A DNA stretch of 64,000 bases from Holophagales bacterium (GTDB lineage Bacteria > Acidobacteriota > Thermoanaerobaculia > Multivoradales > Multivoraceae), in assembly GCA_009845425.1 (NCBI GenBank), contig VXZQ01000001.1:444363-508362 (forward strand), written 5' to 3'. This document shows, in pieces, positions 21,157-29,390 of the stretch. The notes beneath the pieces were generated by a model. The model had not been told where the DNA came from, did not search any database, and worked only from the letters and a program-made list of their open reading frames with translations. The translations under genes and the position numbers were made by a program. The first letter of the stretch is position 1. The number at the start of each line of letters is the position of its first letter.

Positions 21157-22499
21157 CAGCCGTCGTCCGGGTCGAAGCGCTTCTCGAGCCCCGTCCAGCA
21201 GTCCGTGTAGTCGTCCTGGAGCGGCGCCTCCCGGGCCGCGAACTCGGTCAGGTGCTGCGGGAAGCGGGTCTCGAACATGAAGCTCATCGTGTTCTCGAGC
21301 TTCTTCGGCGCCAGTTCGGCGGACGTCGCGGCCTCGAAGGCGTCGGCGTCGGGACCGTGGGGCAGCATCATGTTGTGCAGCGACAGACCGCCCGGCACGA
21401 AGCCCTCCGGCTTGGCGTCGTAGATGCCGTAGATGTTGCCCATCAGCTCCGACATGATGTTCTTGTGGTACCAGGGCGGCCGGAAGGTGTGCTCCGCGAC
21501 GCTCCAGCGATCGCGGAAGAGCACGAAGTCGATGTTGGCGGTGCCGGGCACACCCGACGGCGCGGTCAGGACCGTGAAGATCGACGGGTCGGGGTGGTCG
21601 AAGAGGATCGCGCCGACCGGCGCGAAGGCCTCCAGGTCGTACTTCGAAGGCGCGTAGTTGCCGTGCCAGGCGACGATGTCGAGCGGGGACTGCCCGATGT
21701 CCGACGCGTGGAAGCGGCCGCACCACTTGATCACCAGCCGTGACGGGACCTCGCGATCCTCGAACGCCGCGACGGGAGTCTTGAAGTCTCGGGGGTTGGC
21801 GAGGCAGTTGGCGCCGATCGGCCCGCGGTTGGGCAGGCGGAACTTCGCGCCGTAGTTCTCGCACACGAAGCCCCGGGCGGGGCCGTCCGCGACCTCGACG
21901 CGAAAGACCATGCCGCGCGGCAGGATCGCGACCTCGCGCGGCTCCAGGTCGATCCGGCCGAGTTCCGTCCAGAAGACAAGCCGTCCCTCCTGGGGCACGA
22001 CGAGCAGTTCCGAGTCCGCCGAGTAGAAGTACTCGTCGACCATGCTCTCCGTTGCGAGGTAGACGTGGGCGGCCATCCCGACCTGGGTGTTCACGTCGCC
22101 GGCGGTCGTCATCGTGCGCATGCCGGTCAGGAAGGTCAGCGCCTCCGCCGTGTGGGGCACCGGGTCCCAGCGGTACTGGCCGAGCGAGACGACGTCGTCG
22201 ACGATGTGAGGCGCCGAACGCCAGTACGGCATGTCGATGCTCCGAAAGCGCGAGGTGTGCCTGACCGAGGGGCGGATCCGGTAGCACCAGGTCCGCTCGT
22301 TCTCACCCTGCGGCGCGGTAAACGGCGTCCCCGAGAGTTGCTCCGCGTAGAGCCCGTAGGCGCAGCGCTGCGGGCTGTTCTGGCCCTGCGGCAGAGCGCC
22401 CGACAGCGCTTCGGTCTCGAAGTCGTTGCCGAACCCGGGCATGTACCCCGGTGTCGTCCCGCAGGGGGTTTCGGCCTGGACGATCCGGCGTCCCGTCAT
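21156..22499 (-). CDS. hmgA: Homogentisate 1,2-dioxygenase
   Basis: A ring-opening dioxygenase that converts homogentisate to maleylacetoacetate, 447 residues (family about 430-450). The N-terminus [19 protein letters not shown] is the family opening. The iron ligands are in [12 protein letters not shown] (His and Glu) and [11 protein letters not shown] (His). It is the first gene of hmgA-MBL-monooxygenase-DUF2783-sulfatase. A glutathione transferase that could isomerise the product is just upstream. No fumarylacetoacetase gene is next to it. Confidence 0.95.
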   Translation of the reverse strand: MTGRRIVQAETPCGTTPGYMPGFGNDFETEALSGALPQGQNSPQRCAYGLYAEQLSGTPFTAPQGENERTWCYRIRPSVRHTSRFRSIDMPYWRSAPHIVDDVVSLGQYRWDPVPHTAEALTFLTGMRTMTTAGDVNTQVGMAAHVYLATESMVDEYFYSADSELLVVPQEGRLVFWTELGRIDLEPREVAILPRGMVFRVEVADGPARGFVCENYGAKFRLPNRGPIGANCLANPRDFKTPVAAFEDREVPSRLVIKWCGRFHASDIGQSPLDIVAWHGNYAPSKYDLEAFAPVGAILFDHPDPSIFTVLTAPSGVPGTANIDFVLFRDRWSVAEHTFRPPWYHKNIMSELMGNIYGIYDAKPEGFVPGGLSLHNMMLPHGPDADAFEAATSAELAPKKLENTMSFMFETRFPQHLTEFAAREAPLQDDYTDCWTGLEKRFDPDDG

Positions 22500-22519
22500 G
22501 GGTCGAGCGCTCCCTCTCG
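22500..22519 (-). promoter_or_regulatory. Shared translation leader of hmgA
   Basis: The 19 bases directly before the hmgA ATG match those before the selenoprotein ATG at 18 of 19 positions. They contain GAGGGAG as ribosome site, 10 bases from the start. The similarity suggests duplication of a leader or a common control element. Confidence 0.5.
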
Positions 22520-22556
22520 CCGTACTTCGGCTACAGGGATTCTAGCTACTCGCCAA

Positions 22557-23246
22557 TCAAGCCGCGCTCAGATCGACGGGTTCCTGCTTCACGATCTTCC
22601 GGCAGATCGTGAGGCAGGGCTGGAAGCTGTCCCGCCCTGTCAAGCGCTCGACGAGGCCGGCCACTCCGGGCCAGCGCGACGCGTCGAGCGGCCCGGCGAC
22701 GAACTCGAACTGAGCGACCTGACACGCGAGCGAGATGTCCGCGATCGTGAGCGCGTCTCCAACCAGGAACGGTCCGTCACCGACCTCGCCCTCGAGATAG
22801 TCCAGGCGCCGCGGAAGCCGTTCCTCATACGTCTTCCTGGCCGTGTCCACATCGGGCTCCTCGCCCATGAAGCGCTTGAACTGGATCGGGCGGAAGATCC
22901 CGAGGCCGATCGCCATCGCCAGCTCGGTGTCGCAGTACTCCTCCAGCCAGACCGCGCGGCCGCGTTCGTAGGGATCCGCAGGATAGAACGCGGGCTCCGG
23001 GAACTTCTGCTCGATGTAGGCGCAGATCGCGGACGAATCGGGGATCGTGCCCGCCGGGCCTTCCTCGCCCACGTCCGTATCGCGCAACACCGGAATGCGG
23101 CGCGCCGGACTGATCTCCTTGAACCAGTCGGGCATCGGCATGATGTTCACGCTCTCGAGCTCGAAAGGCGCCCCCTTCTCACGCAACAGGGCATCCGCCT
23201 TCCGAACGAAGGGAGAGAGGTGGGCTCCGTAGAGGATCAGGCTCAT
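22557..23246 (-). CDS. Glutathione S-transferase family protein
   Basis: A 229-residue GST. The N-terminal thioredoxin fold opens MSLILYGAHLSPFVRKADAL, with the Ser of SPFVRK in the usual catalytic place. It has a cis-Pro loop (RRIPVL) and the PDSSAICAYIE glutathione-binding turn, then an all-helical C-terminal domain with LTIADISLACQ. Next to hmgA, it may be the maleylacetoacetate isomerase, but the sequence is a general GST and this is inferred from context. Confidence 0.8.
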   Translation of the reverse strand: MSLILYGAHLSPFVRKADALLREKGAPFELESVNIMPMPDWFKEISPARRIPVLRDTDVGEEGPAGTIPDSSAICAYIEQKFPEPAFYPADPYERGRAVWLEEYCDTELAMAIGLGIFRPIQFKRFMGEEPDVDTARKTYEERLPRRLDYLEGEVGDGPFLVGDALTIADISLACQVAQFEFVAGPLDASRWPGVAGLVERLTGRDSFQPCLTICRKIVKQEPVDLSAA

Positions 23247-23290
23247 CTTGACCGCCCAGCGTCGAGTCGGAGGTGGCGAGTCTGGCGGCG

Positions 23291-24496
23291 CTATCTACGC
23301 CGACCCGGCATCACCAGCGGTTCGATCGGCGCCTTGAGCACGACCGTCTCTTCCTTCGGCACGTAGCAGACCGTCTCGCTGCAGGCCTGGTAGACGACGT
23401 CGACCGGAATCTCGATCTCGGTCGGCTTGTCCTGAATCGGCCAGTTGAGAATCTCCGCGTTCAGGGCGATCGGGATGGCGATGTCCGTCGTGCCTTCCTC
23501 GTAGACGTTGAGCGTCACGCCGAGCTGGGGGAACTCGCGCACGGACGTCGCCGGGTAGACCGGCTCGCCGAGCCTCACACCCTTCGTCGGTACGACGGTT
23601 GCCGTCGAGGCGATGAAGCCGTCAGGCAGGGGTTCCGCGTAGATGTGGTAGCCGTCGGCGACCTCGAACCGCACGTGGAGGGTGCTCGTGTACTCGAACT
23701 TGAGCGCCTCGTCGGCGAGGAAGACGGAGACCTCGACGTGCTCGTCGCCTAGTTCGGCGGCGGGAACCTCGTGCCTGGCGAGGATGCGGCCGATCGCGCT
23801 GTCGCGAATCGTCCCGGCCGAAGTGCGTGTCGCGTAGTGGCGGTGGAAGAACTTCTCCGTCACCCGGCCCTCACGGTCAGTGACGTAGACGCCCGGGAAG
23901 GGAATCCCGTAGAACCCCTTCTGCGTCGCCCGGTTGAGGACATCCGCCTCAGGATCGATCGTCGTGTTCAGGATGCCGAAGCGCTTGATGACCGCCGAGT
24001 CGGCATCGGAGAGCAGATCGTAGGTGACGCCCCGATCCTCAGCGAAGGCCTTCAACTGCTCCTGCGTGTCGTAGCTGATGCCGTAGACCTTGATGTCTTC
24101 GGCGTTGAAGAGTTCCAGATTGTCTTGCAGCTCGACCAGCTGCGTGCGGCAGTACGGTCACCAGACGGCGGAGCGGTAGAAGACAACGACCGCCTTCGAG
24201 TCGCCCCGGTCCGCGTGGAAGTCGATCAACTCGCCGTCCTGGTTCGGCAACTCGAACTCGGGCAGGCGCTCGCCGATGGCCGGGCCGGTCGGGAACTCGT
24301 GTTCCGCCGGGTAGCGGCGGCCCGGGTGGCTCGTCGGCACGGGAACCGTGATGCCGAGATCGTCCTGCCGCGCCTCCGGCGACTGGTTCTCGTGCGCGCC
24401 CTTCACTCTCTCGTTCTCGTCGCCGTCCTGGGAAAACGCCGGAACGGCCAGGAACATCGTGACAAGGGCGAGCAAGGCAAGTCGGCCTCTCTTCAT
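23291..24496 (-). CDS. Secreted redoxin selenoprotein (UGA read as Sec) with DsbD-alpha-like domain
   Basis: One 402-codon frame interrupted only by TGA at 24158-24160. Read as selenocysteine it gives a 401-residue protein with U113 in YRSAVW-U-PYCRTQL, exactly where Cys homologues have WCPYC. ATG 24496 starts a signal peptide (LALLALVTMFLAVPAFS). A redoxin (AhpC/TSA) domain follows at about 70-250. The C-terminal domain (about 260-401) resembles the disulfide-corrector or DsbD N-terminal domain, with paired C372 and C377 in YQACSETVCYVP. A SECIS-like hairpin starts 15 bases after the UGA. It likely acts as a periplasmic peroxidase or thiol oxidoreductase. A nonsense mutation is the alternative. 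Confidence 0.82.
24127..24143 (-). promoter_or_regulatory. Bacterial SECIS-like hairpin
   Basis: In the mRNA, GCAGCU (24143-24138) pairs perfectly with AGCUGC (24132-24127) around the loop GGUCG. The loop begins 20 bases after the UGA and opens with two G. Both fit the published bacterial SECIS description (small apical loop with an early G, about 16-37 bases from UGA), which SelB would bind. Confidence 0.7.
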
Positions 24497-24515
24497 GGGT
24501 CGAACGCTCCCTCTC
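24497..24515 (-). promoter_or_regulatory. Shared translation leader of the selenoprotein gene
   Basis: The leader before ATG 24496 matches the hmgA leader at 18 of 19 positions and carries GAGGGAG as ribosome site. It supports ATG 24496 over the upstream ATG at 24541. Confidence 0.5.
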
Positions 24516-24567
24516 TCTGATTCGGATGCCGGAAGCGGCATCCGTCTTACTCTAGCCCTGATCCCGC

Positions 24568-25482
24568 CTAGAACGGTGACCAGGCGGGGTTGCTGTTGGA
24601 TCCTGTGCCCGTCAGTCGAATCGGATTGGAGCCATCCAGGTTCATGACATAGATCTCCCTCCCTCCGCCGCGCGAAGAATCGAAGGCGATCCGGGTGCCG
24701 TCGGCCGACACCGAAGGGTTGGAGTCGGCACCTGGGGCGGTGGTCAGACGGCGCTTGTCGGAGCCATCGACGTTCATGATGTAGATCTCATAGTTGCCGT
24801 TCTGCGGTGCCCCGTCGCGATCGGTCGAGTAGACGATCTGCCTGCCGTCGGGTGTCCAACTGGGGACCTCGTCAAGAGCACGAGTGAACGTCAATCGCTG
24901 CTGGTTGGTGCCATCGACGGCGTTGGCTAGATAGATCTCCGGGTCGTCGCGGTCACGGTCGGCTTCGAAGGCGATCCACAAACCGTCGGGCGACCAGGCG
25001 ACGAAGTTGTTTACGCGCCCCAGAGGATGGTCTTCGGTGAGCTGCGTGAGGTTGTATCCCCAGTTTCCGGCGTCGACGTTGGTACGCCACACCTGAGAGC
25101 TGCCGCTGCGATTCGAATCGAAGGCGATCATCGAGCCGTCGGGCGACCAGGAGGGGCCGCCGTCGTTGGCCGCGTGGCTGGTGAGACGGACGACGTTGGA
25201 GCCGTCGGCGTTCATGATGTAGATGTCGGCGTTGTCGTTGCGAGATGATGCGAATGCGATCCGGGTGCCGTCGGGCGACCACGTCGGGGCACCATCGAAG
25301 CCCGGATTGTTGGTCAGCCGCGTCAGGTCGGAGCCACCTTCGTTCATGACGTAGATCTCCGGGTTGCCGTCCTGAGTGGATACGAAGGCGATCCTGGAGG
25401 AGTTGTTCTGTGCCGCCGCTGGCTGCACATGTGTTGCAGTCGTGACGGCAATCAGAAGGCAGATGAAGAGAACGGGACCCAT
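24568..25482 (-). CDS. TolB-like beta-propeller protein (PD40 repeats)
   Basis: A secreted 304-residue beta-propeller. Six or more repeats contain the PD40 signature: APTWSPDGTRIAFAS, GPSWSPDGSMIAFDS, FVAWSPDGLWIAFEA, VPSWTPDGRQIVYST and NPSVSADGTRIAFDS. Each blade also has an EIYVMN or DIYIMN strand. The ATG at 25482 gives a good signal peptide (VLFICLLIAVTTATHVQPAAA). It is a whole-protein propeller without the TolB N-terminal domain, so Tol-Pal function is doubtful; a binding role in the envelope is more likely. It is divergent from a sulfatase gene 50 bases away. Confidence 0.82.
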   Translation of the reverse strand: MGPVLFICLLIAVTTATHVQPAAAQNNSSRIAFVSTQDGNPEIYVMNEGGSDLTRLTNNPGFDGAPTWSPDGTRIAFASSRNDNADIYIMNADGSNVVRLTSHAANDGGPSWSPDGSMIAFDSNRSGSSQVWRTNVDAGNWGYNLTQLTEDHPLGRVNNFVAWSPDGLWIAFEADRDRDDPEIYLANAVDGTNQQRLTFTRALDEVPSWTPDGRQIVYSTDRDGAPQNGNYEIYIMNVDGSDKRRLTTAPGADSNPSVSADGTRIAFDSSRGGGREIYVMNLDGSNPIRLTGTGSNSNPAWSPF

Positions 25483-25532
25483 CGCGTTGATCTCGTAGGC
25501 TACCGCCCCAACCACTCGAAAGGACAAGAACG

Positions 25533-27167
25533 ATGAATCGATGCGGCGCACGACGCGGCCTGGTCAGTCTCGGACTCGCGGTGGCCTTCGCGGCTGGCGC
25601 CACGGGCGTGGCTGCACAGTTTCAGCCCGCCGAGATCGGTCCAACCCAAACGATCGACTGGCAGTCCGGCGCCGATCCCGAAGGCCGGCCCGCCGGGGAG
25701 CGGCCTCCCAACATCGTCGTCATCCTCGCCGACGACCTGGGCTGGAACGACCTGTCCTGGCTCGGCGGCGGCGTCGCGGGCGGCACGGTGCCGACCCCCC
25801 ACATCGACTCCCTGGCCCGTGACGGCGTTCACTTCGCCAACGGCTACTCGGCCAACGGCACCTGCGCGCCGTCGCGGGCCGCGCTGATGACCGGCCGCTA
25901 CGGCACCCGCTTCGGTTTCGAGTTCACGCCGACGCCGCCGGGGTTCGCCACGATGGTGCCCCGGCTCTCGAGCACGGAAGGCCGACTCCGACAGACGACC
26001 GGCAACACGGAAGGGGCTTCGGTTCCCATGGACGAGAAGGGCGTGCCGCCGTCCGAGATCACGCTCGCCGAACTGCTCAAGCCGGCCGGGTACCACACCG
26101 TGCACATCGGCAAGTGGCACCTTGGTGTGGGCGACGGCATGCGAGCCCACGAGCAGGGCTTCGACGAGAGCCTGCTCATGAGGAGCGGCCTGTACCTGCC
26201 CGAGGACGACCCGAACGTCGTCAACTCGAAGCAGGAGTTCGATGGGATCGACCGTTTCCTGTGGCGCTTCATGCGCTACGAGGCGTCGTTCAACGACAGT
26301 CCCGCCTTCGAACCCGGCGGGTACCTGACCGACTACTACACCGACCAGGCGGTCCAGGTCATCGAGGCGAACAAGGACCGGCCCTTCCTGCTCTACCTGG
26401 CGCACTGGGCGGTGCACACGCCGCTGCAGGCGCTGCGCGCCGACTACGAGGCGCTGTCCCACATCGAGGAGCATCGCCTGCGGGTCTACGCAGCAATGGT
26501 GCGCTCGCTAGACCGCAGCGTCGGCCGGGTGCTCGAGGCGCTGCGCGAAAACGGTCTCGAAGAGAACACGCTCGTCTTCTTCACTTCCGACAACGGGGCG
26601 CCCGCCTACATCGGCCTGCCGCAGGTAAACGAGCCGTTCCGCGGCTGGAAGATCAGCTTCTTCGAAGGCGGCATCCACGTGCCGTTCCTCCTGAAGTGGC
26701 CAGCCCGTCTCAGCGCAGGCCAGGTCTACGAAGCCCCGGTGCACGGCTTCGACATCTTCTCGACCGCGGCGGCCGCGGCCGGAGTCGATCTGCCCGGCGA
26801 CCGGAAGATTGACGGCGTCGACCTGGTGCCGCACGTCCTGGGTGAGGTCGAAGGCGCGCCGCACGACCGTCTCTTCTGGCGCACCGGCGACTATCAGGTC
26901 GTCCTCGCCGACGGCTGGAAACTCCAGATCAGCGAACCCCCCGGGGGGGTATGGCTCTTCAACATGAAGAAGGACCCCACCGAGCAGCACAACCTCGCCG
27001 ACTCCGAGCCGGAGCGGGTTGCGGCCCTGAAGAAGCTCCTCGCCGAGCACAACGAGGAACAGGCGCCGCCGATCTGGCCGTGGGCCACCCAAAGCCCGGT
27101 CAACATCGACAAGACGCTGCTCGATCCGGACGCTCCGGACGACGAGCACATCTACTGGTACAACTGA
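25533..27167 (+). CDS. Secreted sulfatase (type I)
   Basis: A 544-residue arylsulfatase-type enzyme with a signal peptide (LVSLGLAVAFAAGATGVAAQ). The Ca-binding IVVILADDLGWNDLS, the formylglycine motif CAPSRAALMTGR and the FFTSDNGAPAYIG metal site are all present. AAAGGA lies upstream of the ATG as ribosome site. It is monocistronic on the plus strand. The substrate is not readable from sequence. Confidence 0.9.
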   Translation: MNRCGARRGLVSLGLAVAFAAGATGVAAQFQPAEIGPTQTIDWQSGADPEGRPAGERPPNIVVILADDLGWNDLSWLGGGVAGGTVPTPHIDSLARDGVHFANGYSANGTCAPSRAALMTGRYGTRFGFEFTPTPPGFATMVPRLSSTEGRLRQTTGNTEGASVPMDEKGVPPSEITLAELLKPAGYHTVHIGKWHLGVGDGMRAHEQGFDESLLMRSGLYLPEDDPNVVNSKQEFDGIDRFLWRFMRYEASFNDSPAFEPGGYLTDYYTDQAVQVIEANKDRPFLLYLAHWAVHTPLQALRADYEALSHIEEHRLRVYAAMVRSLDRSVGRVLEALRENGLEENTLVFFTSDNGAPAYIGLPQVNEPFRGWKISFFEGGIHVPFLLKWPARLSAGQVYEAPVHGFDIFSTAAAAAGVDLPGDRKIDGVDLVPHVLGEVEGAPHDRLFWRTGDYQVVLADGWKLQISEPPGGVWLFNMKKDPTEQHNLADSEPERVAALKKLLAEHNEEQAPPIWPWATQSPVNIDKTLLDPDAPDDEHIYWYN

Positions 27168-27279
27168 GCGCCGCTTCCGCTAGCAAGCTAGCTGGACAAG
27201 TGCCCGTCACTCACGGAGGGGAAGGAGTGCCCCGGCGAGTCCGCGGAATCGAACTCGCCTTCCAGTTCATGAAGTCCTC
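27168..27279. other. Intergenic gap with weak hairpins
   Basis: Between two convergent genes. A 7-bp inverted repeat (GGCGAGT at 27234-27240 with ACTCGCC at 27253-27259) could act as a bidirectional transcript end, but no T-run follows. A short GCTAG/CTAGC hairpin is at 27179-27192. Confidence 0.3.
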
Positions 27280-28182
27280 CTACTCAGCGTAGAGCTGGCG
27301 CACCCCCCGCATGTAGGCGATGGGCATCACGGTCAGGTGGTCCTCGCCGGGGAAGATCCGGACGCTCAGTTCTAGCGACTCGTAGTTACGAGTCGCCAGG
27401 CGCTCGGCGACGAGGGCGACCGTCGACACGATCTGGGCGGCCGCCCAGACCGGATCGCTCGCCTCCGCCTCGCCGGCGCTCAGGAACACCTTCGCCTCAA
27501 GGTCCTTGTGCTCCTCGTTCCAGGCCTCCTCCATCTCCAGCCAAGGCTGAGAGACCGCAGGGCTGCTGAGAACGTACTTGTCGAAGCTCTCCGGCTCGTT
27601 GAAGAGCACGTAGAGCCCGAACTGGGCACCTCCGGAGTGACCGGCGTAGCCGTGATCCTCGGGGTCCATCCGGTACTCCTCGGCCAGTAGCGGTCTGAGC
27701 TGGTGCACCAGGAAGTGGAGAAACCCCGGCGCGCCACCGAACGTGCCGTCGGGCGCTGCAGCAAAGAGGTCTCCCATCAGGCTCCTGTCGGGGATGAAGT
27801 CGTACGAGCGCCGACGCTGGAACTCCGCCGGCGAAGTGCCCGTCGGGGCCCCGACGGCGACAACGATCAACTCCGGCGCCATCCCGAACTCGGCTCCCAT
27901 CAAGGCGCCCTGGATCAGTTCGAGCGAGTTGTCGGTGACCCACAAGGTCGGATAGGTCCGATCGGAGCTGCGGTAGCTGGGAGGCAGGTAGATTCTGACC
28001 TCGTGGTCCCAGTCCCATCCCTCTGCTCGTATCCTGCGAGCGGGCTCGACGAACCCCCCGACGACCGTCTCATTGCTGAGCGTTAGCGGTAACTCCTCAG
28101 CTTCCTGCGAGAAAGCCAGGTCACCTGGAAGGACAGCCGCAACGAGTGCGACAACGGTCAATACTCTCGGCGGCATGATCAT
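27280..28182 (-). CDS. Secreted alpha/beta-hydrolase, esterase-D type
   Basis: A 300-residue putative esterase (PF00756-like) with a signal peptide (VLTVVALVAAVLPGDLAFS). The nucleophile is in YAGHSGGAQFGLYVL and the catalytic histidine in FPGEDHLTV. The strand-turn YPTLWVTDNSLEL is typical. The remnant gene at 28889 belongs to the same superfamily, so a local duplication or shuffling is possible. The substrate is unknown; carbohydrate esters or siderophore-like esters are options in this family. Confidence 0.82.
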   Translation of the reverse strand: MIMPPRVLTVVALVAAVLPGDLAFSQEAEELPLTLSNETVVGGFVEPARRIRAEGWDWDHEVRIYLPPSYRSSDRTYPTLWVTDNSLELIQGALMGAEFGMAPELIVVAVGAPTGTSPAEFQRRRSYDFIPDRSLMGDLFAAAPDGTFGGAPGFLHFLVHQLRPLLAEEYRMDPEDHGYAGHSGGAQFGLYVLFNEPESFDKYVLSSPAVSQPWLEMEEAWNEEHKDLEAKVFLSAGEAEASDPVWAAAQIVSTVALVAERLATRNYESLELSVRIFPGEDHLTVMPIAYMRGVRQLYAE

Positions 28183-28273
28183 GGTTCCTCCATCTCCCAG
28201 GTGTGTCGGCCGTTACTCAGGTTGCAGGCGGCCAGCGCACCAGATCCGTTAGTCCCTTCGAACTGGCCTCCCG

Positions 28274-28732
28274 CTAGTCCTTTCTGCTCGGCGTCACACC
28301 GGTCAGCACCCGAACGTAGAGCGGCAGGAGCTCCCGCCGTCTGGCTTTCGTCTCTCCAAGACCGAGGGCGTAGTAGCCGACCTGGTGGAAGTAGGTGACC
28401 CGCGCGCGCACGAAGGCTTCCGGCTCGTCGTAGCCGAGATCGATGAAGATCCGCTGGATGAGTTCGATCCGGCGGTTGTCGACTCGTCGCACCACACGAG
28501 CTGCCTGCGGTGAGCTTCTCGGCCAGTCGCGCATGGCCGAGTCCCAGGCCGGGTTGAGAGCCCTCTCCTCGAGCCAGAGCTCGCACAGCGCCGTGAACTC
28601 CTCGATGCCTCGCTCCTCGCCGTCGAGGAGGCGTTCGAACGAAGTCGCCGACGTCACCTCCCACGACTCGGGCAAGGCGTCGTGGAGCTCCTTGCGGTCG
28701 CGGAAGTGCCAGTAGAAGCTGCCTCGAGTCAC
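28274..28732 (-). pseudogene. TetR-family regulator lacking the start of its HTH
   Basis: A 152-residue frame opening at the recognition helix (MTRGSFYWHFRDRKELHDA), which in TetR proteins lies about 40 residues from the N-terminus. The ligand domain (LLDGEERGIEEFTALCELW to the end) looks intact. Upstream in the same frame a short stretch reads like the turn before the helix (SARLEVTRGSF), but no helix 1 or normal start is visible. It is probably a 5' truncated gene, or one with a frameshift near 28740-28800. Confidence 0.6.
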
Positions 28733-28888
28733 TTCCAGCCGAGCCGACTCAGGCGCCGGCCGGAGCGTGGCTTGGTCTTGGTCGTCACGATGGCCACAGT
28801 AAGCGAGCCGGCTTCGAGGCGAAAGGGCCTCGCCTCAACCAAACACGCGTAAACGGTATCCCGTGCGACAGGAAGAGAGGAGACAGCG

Positions 28889-29240
28889 ATGAGGAGTGGA
28901 CCGGGCAAACGAGAGACGACGATGAAGCGCAGGGCCTTGCGGCTGTCGGCGGCGGCCGTCGGAGGCATTCTGATTTCCGGCACCCTGCGAACGGCGTTGG
29001 CGGCGCCTGGCGCCGCGGTGGCTCAGGGCGAGACAGAGAACGAGGGTGTCCATCCGACCGGGCAACCGTGGCCGGTGCGTGACACGGAGGCCTTCCACTT
29101 CGACTCGACCCACGTCGGCGACCGGTTCGCCATCGGAGTATGGCAGCCCGATCCGAACTTCCTCTCCTTGAGCGGGGGCGACCAGAGCGAGCCGATGGAC
29201 GTGGTCTACGTTCTGGACGGGAGCTGGGCTCTGGGAATCG
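28889..29240 (+). pseudogene. 5' remnant of a secreted esterase gene
   Basis: A ribosome site (AGAGAGGAG) and ATG lead into a signal-peptide region and then an esterase-D N-terminus (HVGDRFAIGVWQPD, MDVVYVLDGSWALGI). Homology stops abruptly at about 29240. The frame then runs antisense through a hicB start and on to a chance stop at 29467. The catalytic Ser, Asp and His part is missing, so the product cannot be an active hydrolase. Confidence 0.6.
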
Positions 29241-29290
29241 ACGTAGATGTCATCTTCCCGTTCGATGACTGCGGTCAACGTCGTGTTCAT
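29240..29290 (-). pseudogene. 5' remnant of a HicB-type antitoxin gene
   Basis: ATG 29290 with GGAGGGAGC upstream starts MNTTLTAVIEREDDIYV, a close match to the first 17 residues of HicB antitoxins. The similarity ends at about 29240, exactly where the opposing esterase remnant ends. No hicA is visible. Confidence 0.5.
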
Positions 29291-29390
29291 GCTCCCTCCC
29301 CTCCGGTCTCCGTGAGCCCTGATTCTACGGCCTCGGTCACTTCCCGGAGCGTCCCCAGTGAGCTTCCGAGGCTGACCGCGGCGCAACCTG

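Noticed and set aside
24158..24160. Simple nonsense mutation splitting a redoxin gene into two
   Set aside because: Kept as the alternative but not preferred: the TGA is exactly at the redox Cys position, a SECIS-like hairpin follows, and both halves look intact.
28835..29386. A 183-residue minus-strand protein containing the HicB-like start
   Set aside because: Only 17 residues resemble HicB; the remainder is antisense of the esterase remnant.
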